Assembly: GCF_900106835.1 (NCBI RefSeq)
Contig: NZ_FNNR01000001.1
Coordinates: 37,182 to 101,181 of the forward strand
DNA from: Arthrobacter sp. cf158
Lineage (GTDB): Bacteria; Actinomycetota; Actinomycetes; Actinomycetales; Micrococcaceae
Direction of reading: 5' to 3'
DNA length: 64,000 nt
In this document: positions 40,352 to 50,500 of the stretch, in pieces
How positions within the stretch are numbered: the first letter of the stretch is position 1
How the letters are laid out: the number at the start of each line of letters is the position of its first letter
Made by a program: the position numbers and the translations under genes
Notes under the pieces: generated by a model
The model's input: the letters and a program-made list of their open reading frames with translations, nothing else
What the model was told of the DNA's origin: nothing
Databases searched by the model: none

Positions 40352-41125
40352 ATGACCAGTGCACACAAGGTTGCACGGCATCGCGCTGAGGCTCCCAAGA
40401 CCAGCTCGCTTGCCGTCATTGCCAAGGCCGTCAGCGACAACGCCGGTGGCGTTGGCCGCCAGGCTGCAGTTATTGCCGCAGCTTCGGGCCTGGTTCTGAC
40501 CGGTTCCGTAGCCGCCAACGCTGCGGACACCAACGTGGACCGCGAATCCACGTCCACCACAGCGCTGGACGTTCAGTCGGTAGTCCAGTCCACCATCGCC
40601 GCGGATTCCACGGTTGCCATTTCTTACGAGCGCCCCGTGGTTACCACGGTGGAAGCCCCGGCTCCCGTGGTGAAGAAGGCAGCTGCCAAGGTTGAAACCA
40701 CTAAGGCAGCGGAGAGCACGGCGACCGCCGGCAACGCGACTCTTGCCGTCAACACCGCAGCCCCGGCAGCCAAAGCCCCCGCAGCCTCCAGCGGCCTCGG
40801 CGCAGCAATTGCCGCCGCCGCCTACGCCCAGCTCGGCGTAACCCAGGACTGCACCATGCTGGTGACCAACTCCCTGGCCGCCGTCGGCATCAACTTCCAC
40901 GACTGGCCGGCCGGCTACCTCTCCCTCGGCCGTACGGTCAGTGCAGCAGAAGCGCAGCCCGGTGACCTCGCCTACTACGCCAATGGTGGTTTGGCCGGAC
41001 AGGCTCACATCGCTGTTTACGTCGGCAACGGCATGGCAGTCCACGGTGGATGGAACGGATCCACCACGGCACTGTTCAGCGTAAACGTCGGCTCCGGCCC
41101 GGTTTTCATTCGAGTCAACGGCTGA
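40352..41125 (+). CDS. Secreted NlpC/P60-like protein, paralog of preceding gene
   Basis: The 257-residue protein shares its N-terminal third with the previous gene (RHRAE, KAVS, NAG, VGRQA, AAASGLVL), so the pair arose by duplication. The C-terminal domain is a divergent NlpC/P60 fold: Cys in TQDCTMLVTNSL and His in AHIAVYVGNGMA are kept but the usual DCSGF block is not. Activity is plausible, not sure. It starts 100 bases after the upstream gene with no riboswitch of its own, so it depends on read-through or a local promoter. Confidence 0.88.
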   Translation: MTSAHKVARHRAEAPKTSSLAVIAKAVSDNAGGVGRQAAVIAAASGLVLTGSVAANAADTNVDRESTSTTALDVQSVVQSTIAADSTVAISYERPVVTTVEAPAPVVKKAAAKVETTKAAESTATAGNATLAVNTAAPAAKAPAASSGLGAAIAAAAYAQLGVTQDCTMLVTNSLAAVGINFHDWPAGYLSLGRTVSAAEAQPGDLAYYANGGLAGQAHIAVYVGNGMAVHGGWNGSTTALFSVNVGSGPVFIRVNG

Positions 41126-41140
41126 TTCAACACTTTCAGA

Positions 41141-41172
41141 AACACCCCGCAGGCTGATGCCGGCGGGGTGTT
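41141..41172 (+). terminator. Terminator closing the wall-hydrolase cluster
   Basis: AACACCCCGC (41141-41150) pairs perfectly with GCGGGGTGTT (41163-41172), 15 bases after the stop codon, followed by CTGCTTTA. Confidence 0.88.
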
Positions 41173-41342
41173 CTGCTTTAACCACGCATGAACACTTGCC
41201 GACACTGTGAGCGAAACGACAGAAAAATTCGTTGATACGGCATACAAGTGCTTACCCTTATGGTGTCGATCCACAGCCCGTACAAGCAGAGGGCAGCCGG
41301 CCCTCGTGCCCCTGACGGGTGCGGCCGTGAAGAGGTACGTGC

Positions 41343-41843
41343 ATGCGCACACTCGTTCTGAATGCTGGATATGAACCGCTGGCGGTAATAACATTCCGCC
41401 GGGCGCTGGTCCTTGTGCTGACTGGGAAAGCAAGCGTAGTGGCCGAAGGCGACGAGCCTGTCGTCGGGCCACAGGAGATTCTCGGACGACCATCCGTGAT
41501 CCTCCTTAACCGCTACATCCGCCCCAGATACAACAGGATTACAGCCGTGAGTCGCCGCGGAGTGCTTCGCCGCGACGGTCACCGCTGCGCCTACTGCGGG
41601 AAAACAGCCCACACCATAGACCACGTCCACCCCAAATCCAGGGGCGGCGCGGATTCCTGGGAAAACCTGGTTGCGGCGTGCTTGAAATGCAACAACGCCA
41701 AGAGCGACCATACGTTGGCTGAAATGGGTTGGAAACTCCGTTTCAAGCCAGGCGTGCCCCAGGGAACCATGTGGCAGATCAAAGAACTCGAGAAACCTGC
41801 GCCGGACTGGGACCCGTTCCTTTTGCCGGAATCCGCTGCCTGA
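41343..41843 (+). CDS. HNH endonuclease family protein
   Basis: The 166-residue protein has a family N-terminal domain (MRTLVLNAGYEPLAVITFRR) and an HNH core with zinc pairs CAYCG and CLKCN around the catalytic TIDHVHPKSRGG and NLVAA. This actinobacterial type is usually chromosomal and single, with no known restriction partner; the role is unknown. GAAGAGG precedes the ATG. Confidence 0.9.
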   Translation: MRTLVLNAGYEPLAVITFRRALVLVLTGKASVVAEGDEPVVGPQEILGRPSVILLNRYIRPRYNRITAVSRRGVLRRDGHRCAYCGKTAHTIDHVHPKSRGGADSWENLVAACLKCNNAKSDHTLAEMGWKLRFKPGVPQGTMWQIKELEKPAPDWDPFLLPESAA

Positions 41844-41885
41844 TCGATTTCTGCTGAGCCCCGGATGCCCGGGTAATCTGGGCGG

Positions 41886-42782
41886 ATGGAGTTCAACGCC
41901 GTCATTCTGGCGGGTGGCCGGGCCACCCGCCTCGGTGGCGTGCCCAAGCCATCGCTGATGTACGACGGCGCCACGCTCCTTTCGCATGCCCTTAAGGCAG
42001 TCCGGGGTGCCTCAGCGGTAGTCGTTGTGGGGCCAAGGTCACCGGACGAGCCGTTGCCGCAAGGCGTTCTGCAGGCGCGGGAGGACCCGCCCTTCGCGGG
42101 GCCGGCCGCTGCGATAGCGGCGGGAATGGCTGCGCTGAAGGCCGGCGGTCCGGGTGCTCCATGGACGCTGGTCCTGGCCTGCGACATGCCTCATGCCTCC
42201 CGGGGAGTGGCGCTTCTGAGGGATGCACTTGCAGTACACCCTGGCAGCGAGGGGGCCATGGCGGTTTCCGTAGACGGGCGCAAGCAGCCGCTCCTGGGGG
42301 CCTACAGTACGGCTGCCCTGGAACGGGAAGTGGCCGTAGCTTCAGAAGGTTCCGGGTTAACGAACTCTTCAGTGTTCCGGCTGCTTGCTAGGCTGAACGT
42401 GCTGGACGTAGCTGTCCCCGCAGGCTCCACGGCTGACGTGGATACGTGGGAAGACGCTGCGGCCCTGGGCATTGACTACGAGTTGGAGGCGGACGTGAAG
42501 AGCCAGGAAGAGACACTCGAGGAATGGTGCCGCACACTGCTGCAGGCCTTCGAGCTTGAGGGCGTTGACGTGGACGTCAACCAGGTCCTGGCCGTGGCGG
42601 GAGTCGCTGCGCATTCGGTAGTGCGGCCCGCGGCGCCGCTGACCACGTTCATCGCCGGATATGCCGCCGGCATGGCGCGCGGCATCGGCCAGGCAAGCGA
42701 TGATGCGTCCATGAATGCTGCCTTGGAACTGGCCCGCAAAGTTGCCAAGGACTACGCGGAGAATGGGACTGACGCCGAATGA
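41886..42782 (+). CDS. mobA: MobA-like nucleotidyltransferase fused to DUF6457-like domain
   Basis: Residues 1-195 are a MobA-type GT-A domain (ILAGGRATRLGGVPKPSL, then LACDMPH), which transfers GMP or CMP to molybdopterin. The glycine-rich loop lacks the usual SRRMGxDK form, having GGVPKPS instead. About 90 residues follow (EEWCRTLLQAFELEGVDVD to AMNA-like helices) and resemble the DUF6457 domain often encoded next to molybdenum genes. The stop overlaps moeA by four bases (ATGA). Confidence 0.85.
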   Translation: MEFNAVILAGGRATRLGGVPKPSLMYDGATLLSHALKAVRGASAVVVVGPRSPDEPLPQGVLQAREDPPFAGPAAAIAAGMAALKAGGPGAPWTLVLACDMPHASRGVALLRDALAVHPGSEGAMAVSVDGRKQPLLGAYSTAALEREVAVASEGSGLTNSSVFRLLARLNVLDVAVPAGSTADVDTWEDAAALGIDYELEADVKSQEETLEEWCRTLLQAFELEGVDVDVNQVLAVAGVAAHSVVRPAAPLTTFIAGYAAGMARGIGQASDDASMNAALELARKVAKDYAENGTDAE

Positions 42783-44125
42783 CGGAGGCCCCCGGCAAGG
42801 GCGGCCACCACGCGGCACACACGTGGCATGAGGCCCGGGAGCGTGCGTTTGAGGTTGCCACTCCCATTCCGCCGGGCCCGGTGCAGCTCAGCGCAGCGGT
42901 GGGCCGCACCTTGGCGTCGGACGCAGTGGCAGTGCAGGACATGCCCCACTATGCCTCCTCTGCCATGGACGGCTGGGCCGTCAACGGCAGCGGTCCGTGG
43001 ATTCTCAGTGAGCCCGGGCAGCGCCTCGCACCGCACCAAGCCAGTCCCATTGTTACTGGCGGGCTGATACCTCCCGGAGCCAAGGCCGTTCTGCGCAGTG
43101 AAAGCGGCACCATCACGACGGACGACGACGGCCTGCCGGTCCTTGCGCTGGGTGGCGCCGCCAAGCCAGGGGAGCCCCGCAACGGACAACACATCCGCAG
43201 GGCTGCCGAAGAGGCCGCTGAAGGGGAGGTGCTGCTCAAAGCCGGCACGGTGTTGAACCCGGCGCACATTGCGTTGGCAGCGCTTGCCGGCCTGGATCAT
43301 CTGGATGTTCTGGGCAAGCCATTGGTCAGGTTCCTGCTGACGGGTGCCGAGGTAGTGGCCCAGGGCGTTCCCCTGCCGGGGCAGGTCCGGGATACCTTCG
43401 GACCGCAATTGGGTGCGGTGGTGGAACTCCTGGGAGGAATCGCAGGAGAGCAGCTCCGGGTGGGGGACAGCTACGGGGAATGGATTACCGCGCTCCAGGA
43501 CACTGAGCCCACCGGGGACGAGCCAAACGTGGAGATGGAGCCGCCGGCCGACGTCGTTATTACTACCGGTGGTACTGGTCGCTCAGGTACTGACCACTTC
43601 CGGAAGTCGGTGGCAGAGTTGGGTGGCCGTCTGCTGATTGACGGCATCGCCATGCGTCCGGGGCATCCCGCCGTGCTCGCAGAACTGCCGGATGGCCGGT
43701 TTGTGCTGGGGCTGCCGGGGAATCCGTTGGCCGCGATGATGGCACTGTTCACCGTGGGCGCTCCGTTGCTTGCTGCCCTGGGCCACGCAAGCCTGGAGGA
43801 CGTGCGTGAAGTTCCCTGCGGCGCAATGATCGATGCCGATCCCGGGCGGACCCGCCTCATGCCGTTCAAGCTGGTGTACGGCCTGGCTTCACCCACGCAG
43901 CATGCAGGCCCTGGAATGATGCGCGGCCTGGCCCATGCGGATGGTGTCATGGTGGTGCCGCCCCACGGAGCCCAGATGGGGGAGCTGGTTCCGGCTTTCG
44001 CGCTGCCGTGGGGCAAGCCGCTGCCGGTGCCCAAGTCCGCGGAGGATAAGCCTCGAAAGACGCCGGCAAGGCAAACGAAGAAGGCCCCGGCAGGCCCGGT
44101 GGACTGGAGCGCACTGGACGCCTGA
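42779..44125 (+). CDS. moeA: Molybdopterin molybdenumtransferase
   Basis: The 448-residue enzyme inserts molybdate into adenylylated molybdopterin. Family landmarks are MPHYASSAMDGWAV in the N-terminal domain, the MPT-binding TTGGTGRSGTDHF and PGNPLAAMMAL. It is coupled to mobA through a four-base overlap and followed 51 bases on by a molybdopterin oxidoreductase. The C-terminal tail is basic and longer than usual (about 30 residues). Confidence 0.95.
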   Translation: MTEAPGKGGHHAAHTWHEARERAFEVATPIPPGPVQLSAAVGRTLASDAVAVQDMPHYASSAMDGWAVNGSGPWILSEPGQRLAPHQASPIVTGGLIPPGAKAVLRSESGTITTDDDGLPVLALGGAAKPGEPRNGQHIRRAAEEAAEGEVLLKAGTVLNPAHIALAALAGLDHLDVLGKPLVRFLLTGAEVVAQGVPLPGQVRDTFGPQLGAVVELLGGIAGEQLRVGDSYGEWITALQDTEPTGDEPNVEMEPPADVVITTGGTGRSGTDHFRKSVAELGGRLLIDGIAMRPGHPAVLAELPDGRFVLGLPGNPLAAMMALFTVGAPLLAALGHASLEDVREVPCGAMIDADPGRTRLMPFKLVYGLASPTQHAGPGMMRGLAHADGVMVVPPHGAQMGELVPAFALPWGKPLPVPKSAEDKPRKTPARQTKKAPAGPVDWSALDA

Positions 44126-44176
44126 GGGCCGGGCAGGCCGCCGTGGCCGGTGCGGACAAAGTGCAATGATGGACTC

Positions 44177-46489
44177 ATGAACAGGCATGCTCCCGAACAG
44201 GACATCAACGAAGATGACCTGCAAGTCCACCCGCCAAAACGAGCCGCGGCAGGCGTTAAAGCCGTCACCGTTGCCCTTGAACGCGGCTATGCCCAGGCAG
44301 GCGTGGCCCGGACGGTCCGTTCCATGCTCCGGGTCAACCAGCACGACGGCTTCGACTGCCCGGGGTGTGCGTGGCCTGAATCCATCACCGGCAGGCGCAG
44401 TCCCGCCGAGTTCTGCGAGAACGGTGCCAAGGCAATCGCTGAGGAAAGCACCACACGGACCGTGGGGGCCGCTTTTTGGGCGGAGCACTCACTGGCTGAC
44501 CTTGACAACAAAACGGAGTACTGGCTGGGAAACCGGGGCAGGATCTCGGAGCCGGTGGTCATCAAACCAGGTGACACCCACTACTCGCCGATCAGCTGGA
44601 CTGAGGCTTTCGCCCTGATTGGTGAACACATCAACGCCACCACGCCTGACAAGTGCGTGTTCTACACTTCCGGGCGGACGGCCAACGAGACCGCCTTCAT
44701 GTACCAATTGTTTGCGCGCAGCCTGGGCACCAACAACCTCCCCGATTGCTCCAACATGTGCCACGAATCCTCCGGCAGTGCACTCAACCCCACCATCGGG
44801 ATCGGCAAGGGAACTGTCTCCCTGGAGGACATTCACCACGCGCAGTTGGTCCTGGTGGTGGGCCAGAACCCCGGAACCAATCACCCACGCATGCTGTCCG
44901 CCCTCCGTGACTGCAAGAACAACGGCGGCAAAATCATCGCCGTCAACCCACTTCCAGAGGCAGGCCTGCTGAACTTCAAGGATCCGCAGTCCCTCAACGG
45001 GGTGATCGGCGGCGGCACCACCATCGCGGATGAATTCCTGCAGATCAAAGTGGGCGGCGACCTCGCGCTGTTCCAGGCGCTGGGCCACCTGCTCCTGGAG
45101 GAAGAGAAGCGCAACCCGGGCACCGTCGTCGACCATTCCTTCATTGAGCAACAGACCGAAGGGTTTGCAGCGTATAAAGAAGCCCGTTCGGTGCTGGACT
45201 GGGACCAAACCGAGCGGGCCACGGGCCTCACCCGGGAAGAAATCACCAACGCCGCCGGGATGATGGCGGCGTCCAAGGCGACCATCATCTGCTGGGCGCT
45301 GGGACTGACACAGCAACCGCACTCGGTGGATACCTTGCGGGAAATCATCAACCTGCTGTTGCTCCAAGGCAACTTCGGCAAACGTGGAGCAGGGGCCTGC
45401 CCGGTCCGTGGCCATTCGAATGTGCAGGGTGACCGCACCATGGGTATCTGGGAGAAGCCCAAGGAATCGTTCCTCGCCGCGTTGGATCACGAATTTGGCT
45501 TCCGGATGCCGCGGGACCACGGCTTCGACTCTGTGGAAACCCAGCACGCTTTGGAAAAGGGAGAAGTGGATGTCTTCGTGTCCATGGGCGGCAACTTTGC
45601 AGCCGCCGGATCTGACACAGCAGCGCTGGAAGAGGGCCTCAGGAAGGCGGGGCTGACCGTCCACATTTCCACCAAGCCCAACCGCGCCCACATTGTCCAT
45701 GGCAAGACGTCGTTGATCCTGCCCACGCTGGGCCGCACGGACACTGACGACAAACATCCCAAGGGAAAACAGTTCCTGTCCGTGGAGGACTCCATGTCCG
45801 TCATCCACAAGACGCAAGGAAGGCTGGAACCGGTCTCGGAGCACTTGCTCAGTGAACCGGTGATCGTGGCCCGCATGGCGCAAGCCACCCTGGGTGATGA
45901 CCACGGCGTGGATTGGCGGGCCATGGCCGAGGACTACGACGTGATCCGCGACCATATTTCCCGCGTTATTCCCGGCTTTGAGGATTTCAACGCCAGAGTC
46001 CGCACCAAAAATGGTTTCGTGCTGCCCAACCCGCCCCGGGACACCCGCACCTTCGCCACGGACATCGGCAAGGGACGGTTCTCTGTGCGCCCCCTGGAAT
46101 ACCTTGAAGCGCCCAAGGGCCACCTGATCCTGCAAACGGTCCGCAGCCACGACCAATACAACACCACTTTCTACGGCCTGGACGATCGCTACCGCGGTGT
46201 CTCCGACGGCCGCCGGGTCATCCTGGTGCACCCCGGAGACCTGGAGGAACTTGGCTTCCAGGACCGCGAACTGGTAGATGTGATCTCCACGTTCGCGGGA
46301 ACCGAACGGCGGGCCAACAGATTCCGCCTCATTGGCTACCCCACGGCAAAGGGGTGCGCCGCAGCCTATTTCCCGGAAGCCAACGCCTTGGTGCACCGCG
46401 AACTGGTGGCCAGGGAATCCAATACTCCCGGCTACAAGGCCATGACCGTGCGCTTCGAGAAGCATGCCAACCTGGAAGGCGGATCCTGA
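44177..46489 (+). CDS. Molybdopterin oxidoreductase, FdhF/YdeP family
   Basis: The 770-residue enzyme is of the FdhF-like YdeP branch: FDCPGCAWPE (Cys 61, Cys 64) and FCENG (Cys 80) for an N-terminal iron-sulfur site, DCSNMCHESSG with Cys 195 as probable molybdenum ligand, VVGQNPGTNHPRMLSAL, and a C-terminal dinucleotide-binding domain. It needs a bis-MGD cofactor and, by analogy with formate dehydrogenase, FdhD, whose gene follows one base later. Substrate is unproved; YdeP has been linked to acid resistance. ATG 44177 is preferred to an upstream start. Confidence 0.9.
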   Translation: MNRHAPEQDINEDDLQVHPPKRAAAGVKAVTVALERGYAQAGVARTVRSMLRVNQHDGFDCPGCAWPESITGRRSPAEFCENGAKAIAEESTTRTVGAAFWAEHSLADLDNKTEYWLGNRGRISEPVVIKPGDTHYSPISWTEAFALIGEHINATTPDKCVFYTSGRTANETAFMYQLFARSLGTNNLPDCSNMCHESSGSALNPTIGIGKGTVSLEDIHHAQLVLVVGQNPGTNHPRMLSALRDCKNNGGKIIAVNPLPEAGLLNFKDPQSLNGVIGGGTTIADEFLQIKVGGDLALFQALGHLLLEEEKRNPGTVVDHSFIEQQTEGFAAYKEARSVLDWDQTERATGLTREEITNAAGMMAASKATIICWALGLTQQPHSVDTLREIINLLLLQGNFGKRGAGACPVRGHSNVQGDRTMGIWEKPKESFLAALDHEFGFRMPRDHGFDSVETQHALEKGEVDVFVSMGGNFAAAGSDTAALEEGLRKAGLTVHISTKPNRAHIVHGKTSLILPTLGRTDTDDKHPKGKQFLSVEDSMSVIHKTQGRLEPVSEHLLSEPVIVARMAQATLGDDHGVDWRAMAEDYDVIRDHISRVIPGFEDFNARVRTKNGFVLPNPPRDTRTFATDIGKGRFSVRPLEYLEAPKGHLILQTVRSHDQYNTTFYGLDDRYRGVSDGRRVILVHPGDLEELGFQDRELVDVISTFAGTERRANRFRLIGYPTAKGCAAAYFPEANALVHRELVARESNTPGYKAMTVRFEKHANLEGGS

Positions 46490-46490
46490 T

Positions 46491-47402
46491 ATGGGACGCG
46501 TGACGCAGCGCCGCAAGGTGCACAAATTTGTCCTGGACGGCTCGCCCCAAGCCGTGGAACACCCCGTCCGGTTCAAGGAGGACGTGCTGGCGGTGGAAGA
46601 GCCGTTGGAGATACGTCTGGGCGAGCTGTCCTTCTCCGTGACCATGCGGACCCCCGGGGACGACTTCGACCTTGTTGCGGGATTCCTCGTTTCGGAGGGA
46701 ATCATCTGGGAACCGTCGCAGCTGATCTCCGAGCGTTTCTGCTCAGGGGAGGACCAGGACGGCGTGCAGACGTTCAACGTGGTGGATGCGCAACTGCGTC
46801 CGGATGTGGAAAGGCCGGATACCGGCCGCAACGTCTACACTTCCAGTTCGTGCGGAATTTGTGGAACGGACTCCATTGAGGCCGTCCGTAAGTCCTCCCG
46901 GCACAGCCCCAGGGAGGACGACGTCACCCTTCCGGTCAGGGCGCTCGCAGCCCTCCCGGACCGCCTCCGCGAGGCGCAGGCGGTGTTCGACAAGACTGGC
47001 GGCGTTCATGCTGCCGGACTCTTCCGGATTCACGACGACGGCTCTACAGAGCTGCTCTGTTTACGCGAAGACGTGGGGAGGCACAACGCGGTGGACAAAG
47101 TGGTGGGCTGGGCGTTGCGGTCCGGCCTGCTGCCGTTGAAAGGCACGGTGCTGCAGGTTTCAGGCAGGGCATCTTTTGAACTTGTCCAAAAGGCAGCCAT
47201 GGCTGGAATCCCGGTTCTGGCTGCGGTCAGCGCGCCGTCCAGCCTTGCCGTGGAACTCGCCGAGGAAGCCGGTATTACCCTGGCCGGGTTTAGCCGGGGC
47301 CAGAGCCTCAACGTGTATGCGGGGCGGGACAGGATTGTTGGTGACCAGCCCGGACTGGCTCCGCAAACGGCTGGGGAGAGCAGTCAATCACTTGGCTATT
47401 GA
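46491..47402 (+). CDS. fdhD: FdhD sulfur-carrier/sulfurtransferase for Mo enzymes
   Basis: The 303-residue protein transfers sulfur to the molybdenum cofactor of formate-dehydrogenase-type enzymes. The reactive cysteines lie in SSSCGICGTDSIEAV (Cys 121, Cys 124), and PLEIRLGE, MRTPGDDFDLVAGFL and REDVGRHNAVDKV are family blocks. ATG 46491 begins one base after the oxidoreductase stop, so the two are coupled. The likely client is that enzyme. Confidence 0.95.
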   Translation: MGRVTQRRKVHKFVLDGSPQAVEHPVRFKEDVLAVEEPLEIRLGELSFSVTMRTPGDDFDLVAGFLVSEGIIWEPSQLISERFCSGEDQDGVQTFNVVDAQLRPDVERPDTGRNVYTSSSCGICGTDSIEAVRKSSRHSPREDDVTLPVRALAALPDRLREAQAVFDKTGGVHAAGLFRIHDDGSTELLCLREDVGRHNAVDKVVGWALRSGLLPLKGTVLQVSGRASFELVQKAAMAGIPVLAAVSAPSSLAVELAEEAGITLAGFSRGQSLNVYAGRDRIVGDQPGLAPQTAGESSQSLGY

Positions 47403-47529
47403 GCTGGAACAACGTAGATTTTATCCATCGATTGGAAACACGGCGAACCCAGAACCGCCGTCCTAAACCCAGAACGCTGGGGCCTGGATACTGAGCCATG
47501 CCAACCAGCCGACTCCTAAGGGGAACTCA

Positions 47530-50500
47530 TTGCACGACGACCGCCGGATCACTGAACAGCGCCTCGATCGATTTGTTCGGGAACGTATTCTTCCGGCCAT
47601 TTACGGCAGGGCCATACCCCTGGAACTCAGCAGCTGGGACGCTCCCGGTGAGCCTGTGCCTGCCGCCGAAGCCATGCGCCAGCTCTTCACCCCGCAAGAG
47701 CACGGCGCGCCGTGGGGCAAGGCCTGGAGCACCAAATGGCTGCGGCTGCAGGGCGAAGTGCCGCAGGACTGGGGCATGGCGGACTCCACATCCGTGGAAA
47801 TCATCGTGGACCTGGGTTTCAACAGCGATGCCCCGGGATTCCAATGCGAGGGAACTGCCTGGCGTGCCGATGGCAGCATCATCAAAGCAATCTCACCCCG
47901 CAACTATCACGTCCCCCTTAAGCTTCTTGGCGGAGGGCAGTCCGTAGATTTCTACGTCGAGGCCGCGGCCAACCCGGATGTTGCCCAAGGCTGGTCCTTC
48001 GCGCCAACTCCGCTGGGGGACAAGGCAACGTCCGGCGATGAACCCCGGTACCGCTTGGGCCGGATTGCCATAGCAGAGCTGAACGAAACAGTCTGGGAGC
48101 TCAATCAGGACATCTGGACCCTGAGCGGCCTGATGCACGAACTTCCCACGGAACTGCCCCGGCGCCACGAGATCCTGCGCGCGCTGGAACAGATGCTGGA
48201 CATCATGGACCCGGACGACGTAGCTGGAACCGCTGCGGCTGGCCGGGAGGCCCTCAGAACGGTCCTTGGCCGTCCCGCGTATGCGTCCGCCCACGAACTT
48301 CTGGCCACCGGTCACGCACACATCGATTCCGCGTGGCTGTGGCCCGTCCGGGAAACGATGCGCAAGTGCGCCCGGACGTTCTCCAACGTGGTGGCCCTTA
48401 TGGATGAGGACCCGGACTTCGTCTTCTCCTGCTCCTCAGCCCAACAGCTGGCATGGATGAAGGAATTCTTCCCCGAGCTCTTTGTCCGGATCAGGGAAAA
48501 GGTCAAGGCCGGTCAGTTCGTTCCTGTGGGCGGCATGTGGGTGGAATCGGACACCAACATGCCCGGCGGTGAAGCCATGGCCCGCCAGTTCGTGGAAGGC
48601 AAGAGCTTCTTCCTGAATGAGTTCGACGTCGAGTGCCAGGAAGCCTGGCTGCCCGACTCCTTCGGCTACTCCGGGGCCATCCCGCAAATCGTCAAGGAAG
48701 CCGGTTCGCGCTGGTTCCTGACACAGAAGATTTCGTGGAACAAAGTCAACCGGATGCCGCACCACACCTTCAACTGGGAGGGCATCGACGGCACCCGGCT
48801 GTTTACGCACTTCCCGCCCGTGGACACCTACAACTCGGAGCTGCACGGCCGCGAGCTTGCCCACGCGGAGCGCAACTTCCGCGATCACGGCCGCGGCACC
48901 ATGTCCCTGGTGCCGTTCGGATATGGCGACGGCGGCGGCGGACCTACGCGCGAAATGGTGGCTGCCGCGCACCGCACGGCAGACCTGGAAGGATCACCGA
49001 AGGTCCGTATGGGAACCGCCAAGGACTTCTTCACCAAGGCCGAGGCCGAGTACACCAACCTCCCGGTCTGGGTGGGGGAGATGTACCTGGAGATGCACAG
49101 GGGAACCTACACCAGCCAGGCCAAGACCAAGCGCGGCAACCGGCGCAGTGAACACCTTCTGCGGGAAGCAGAGCTGTGGTGCTCCACCGCTGCTGTCCGT
49201 CAGGGCAAGGATTACGCGTATCCCCAGGACGAGCTGAAGCGCCTCTGGCGGCTGGTCCTCCTGCAGCAGTTCCACGACATCCTGCCGGGCAGCTCCATCG
49301 CCTGGGTACACCAGGACGCCGAGCGGAACTACCAGGCCATTGCCCGCGACCTCGAGGCGATCATCAACCACGCGGCCCAAGCCTTGGTGGGGGCCGGGGA
49401 CAAGCAGTTCCTGCTGAACGCAGCTCCGCACGAGCGCAACGGTGTACCTGCCCTGGGCGCCGCTGAGGCCAGCGGACCGGATACTGCCGTCCGCGTGGAA
49501 GAAACCAGCGCCGGGGTGGTGCTGGACAACGGCATCATCCGCGCCGGCCTGGACACCGACGGATTGCTCACCTCCTTGGTGGATCACGTCAGTGGCCGCG
49601 ACGCCATCGCCCCGGGAGAAGCCGGCAACTTGCTGGAGTTGTTCCGGGACACCCCCAATGAATGGGATGCCTGGGACATCGAGGAGTTCTACCGCCGCAA
49701 CGTCACTCCGTTGACCCGGGCGGACGCCGTCGATCTTGAGCGAACCCCGGCGGGCGTCGTCGTGGTGGTCAAACGCAAGATAGGCGCCTCGACCATCACG
49801 CAGCGCATCACGCTCGACGCCGGCGCCAAGTCGCTGGGCATCTCCACCACGGTGGACTGGCAGGAGCGCGAAAAGATGCTGAAGATCGCCTTCCCGCTGG
49901 ATGTGAGGGCGGATCGTTCGGCGTCTGAGACGCAGTTTGGACACGTCTTCCGGCCCACCCACACCAACACGTCCTGGGAAGCGGCAAAGTTCGAGATTTG
50001 CGCGCATCGCTGGATCCACGTCGCCGAACCCGGTTATGGCGTGGCCGTCAGCAACTCGTCCAGCTACGGACACGACGTCACCAGGGCTGTTCGCAGCGAC
50101 GGCGGAACCACGACGACGGTGCGCAACTCGTTGCTGCGTTCGGCCCGGTTCCCGGACCCGGAAGCAGACCGCGGGGAGCACACGCTGGAGCTGTCCATCA
50201 GGCCGGGCGCCGGAATTGCCGACGCCGTGGAGGAGGGCTACCGCACCAACCTGAAACCCAGGTATGTCTCGGGCGGCCATGCCGTGGCTCCGTTGCTTTC
50301 GGTGTCCAACCCCGCCGTTGTGGTGGAAGCTGTGAAGCTGGCCGAAGATGGTTCGGGCGACGTGATCGTCAGGTTGTACGAATCCCTGGGAGAGCGCTCA
50401 GCGGCCACTGTAACGGTTGATTTCGAGGCTGGTGGCGTGGTGGCCACGGACCTGCTGGAACGAACCGTAGAGGCCAATGGCGTGGCTGTGGAAGGCCCGG

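Noticed and set aside
44489..46831. 780-codon frame opposite the molybdopterin oxidoreductase
   Set aside because: Antisense shadow: it has no domain and ignores the clear gene on the plus strand.
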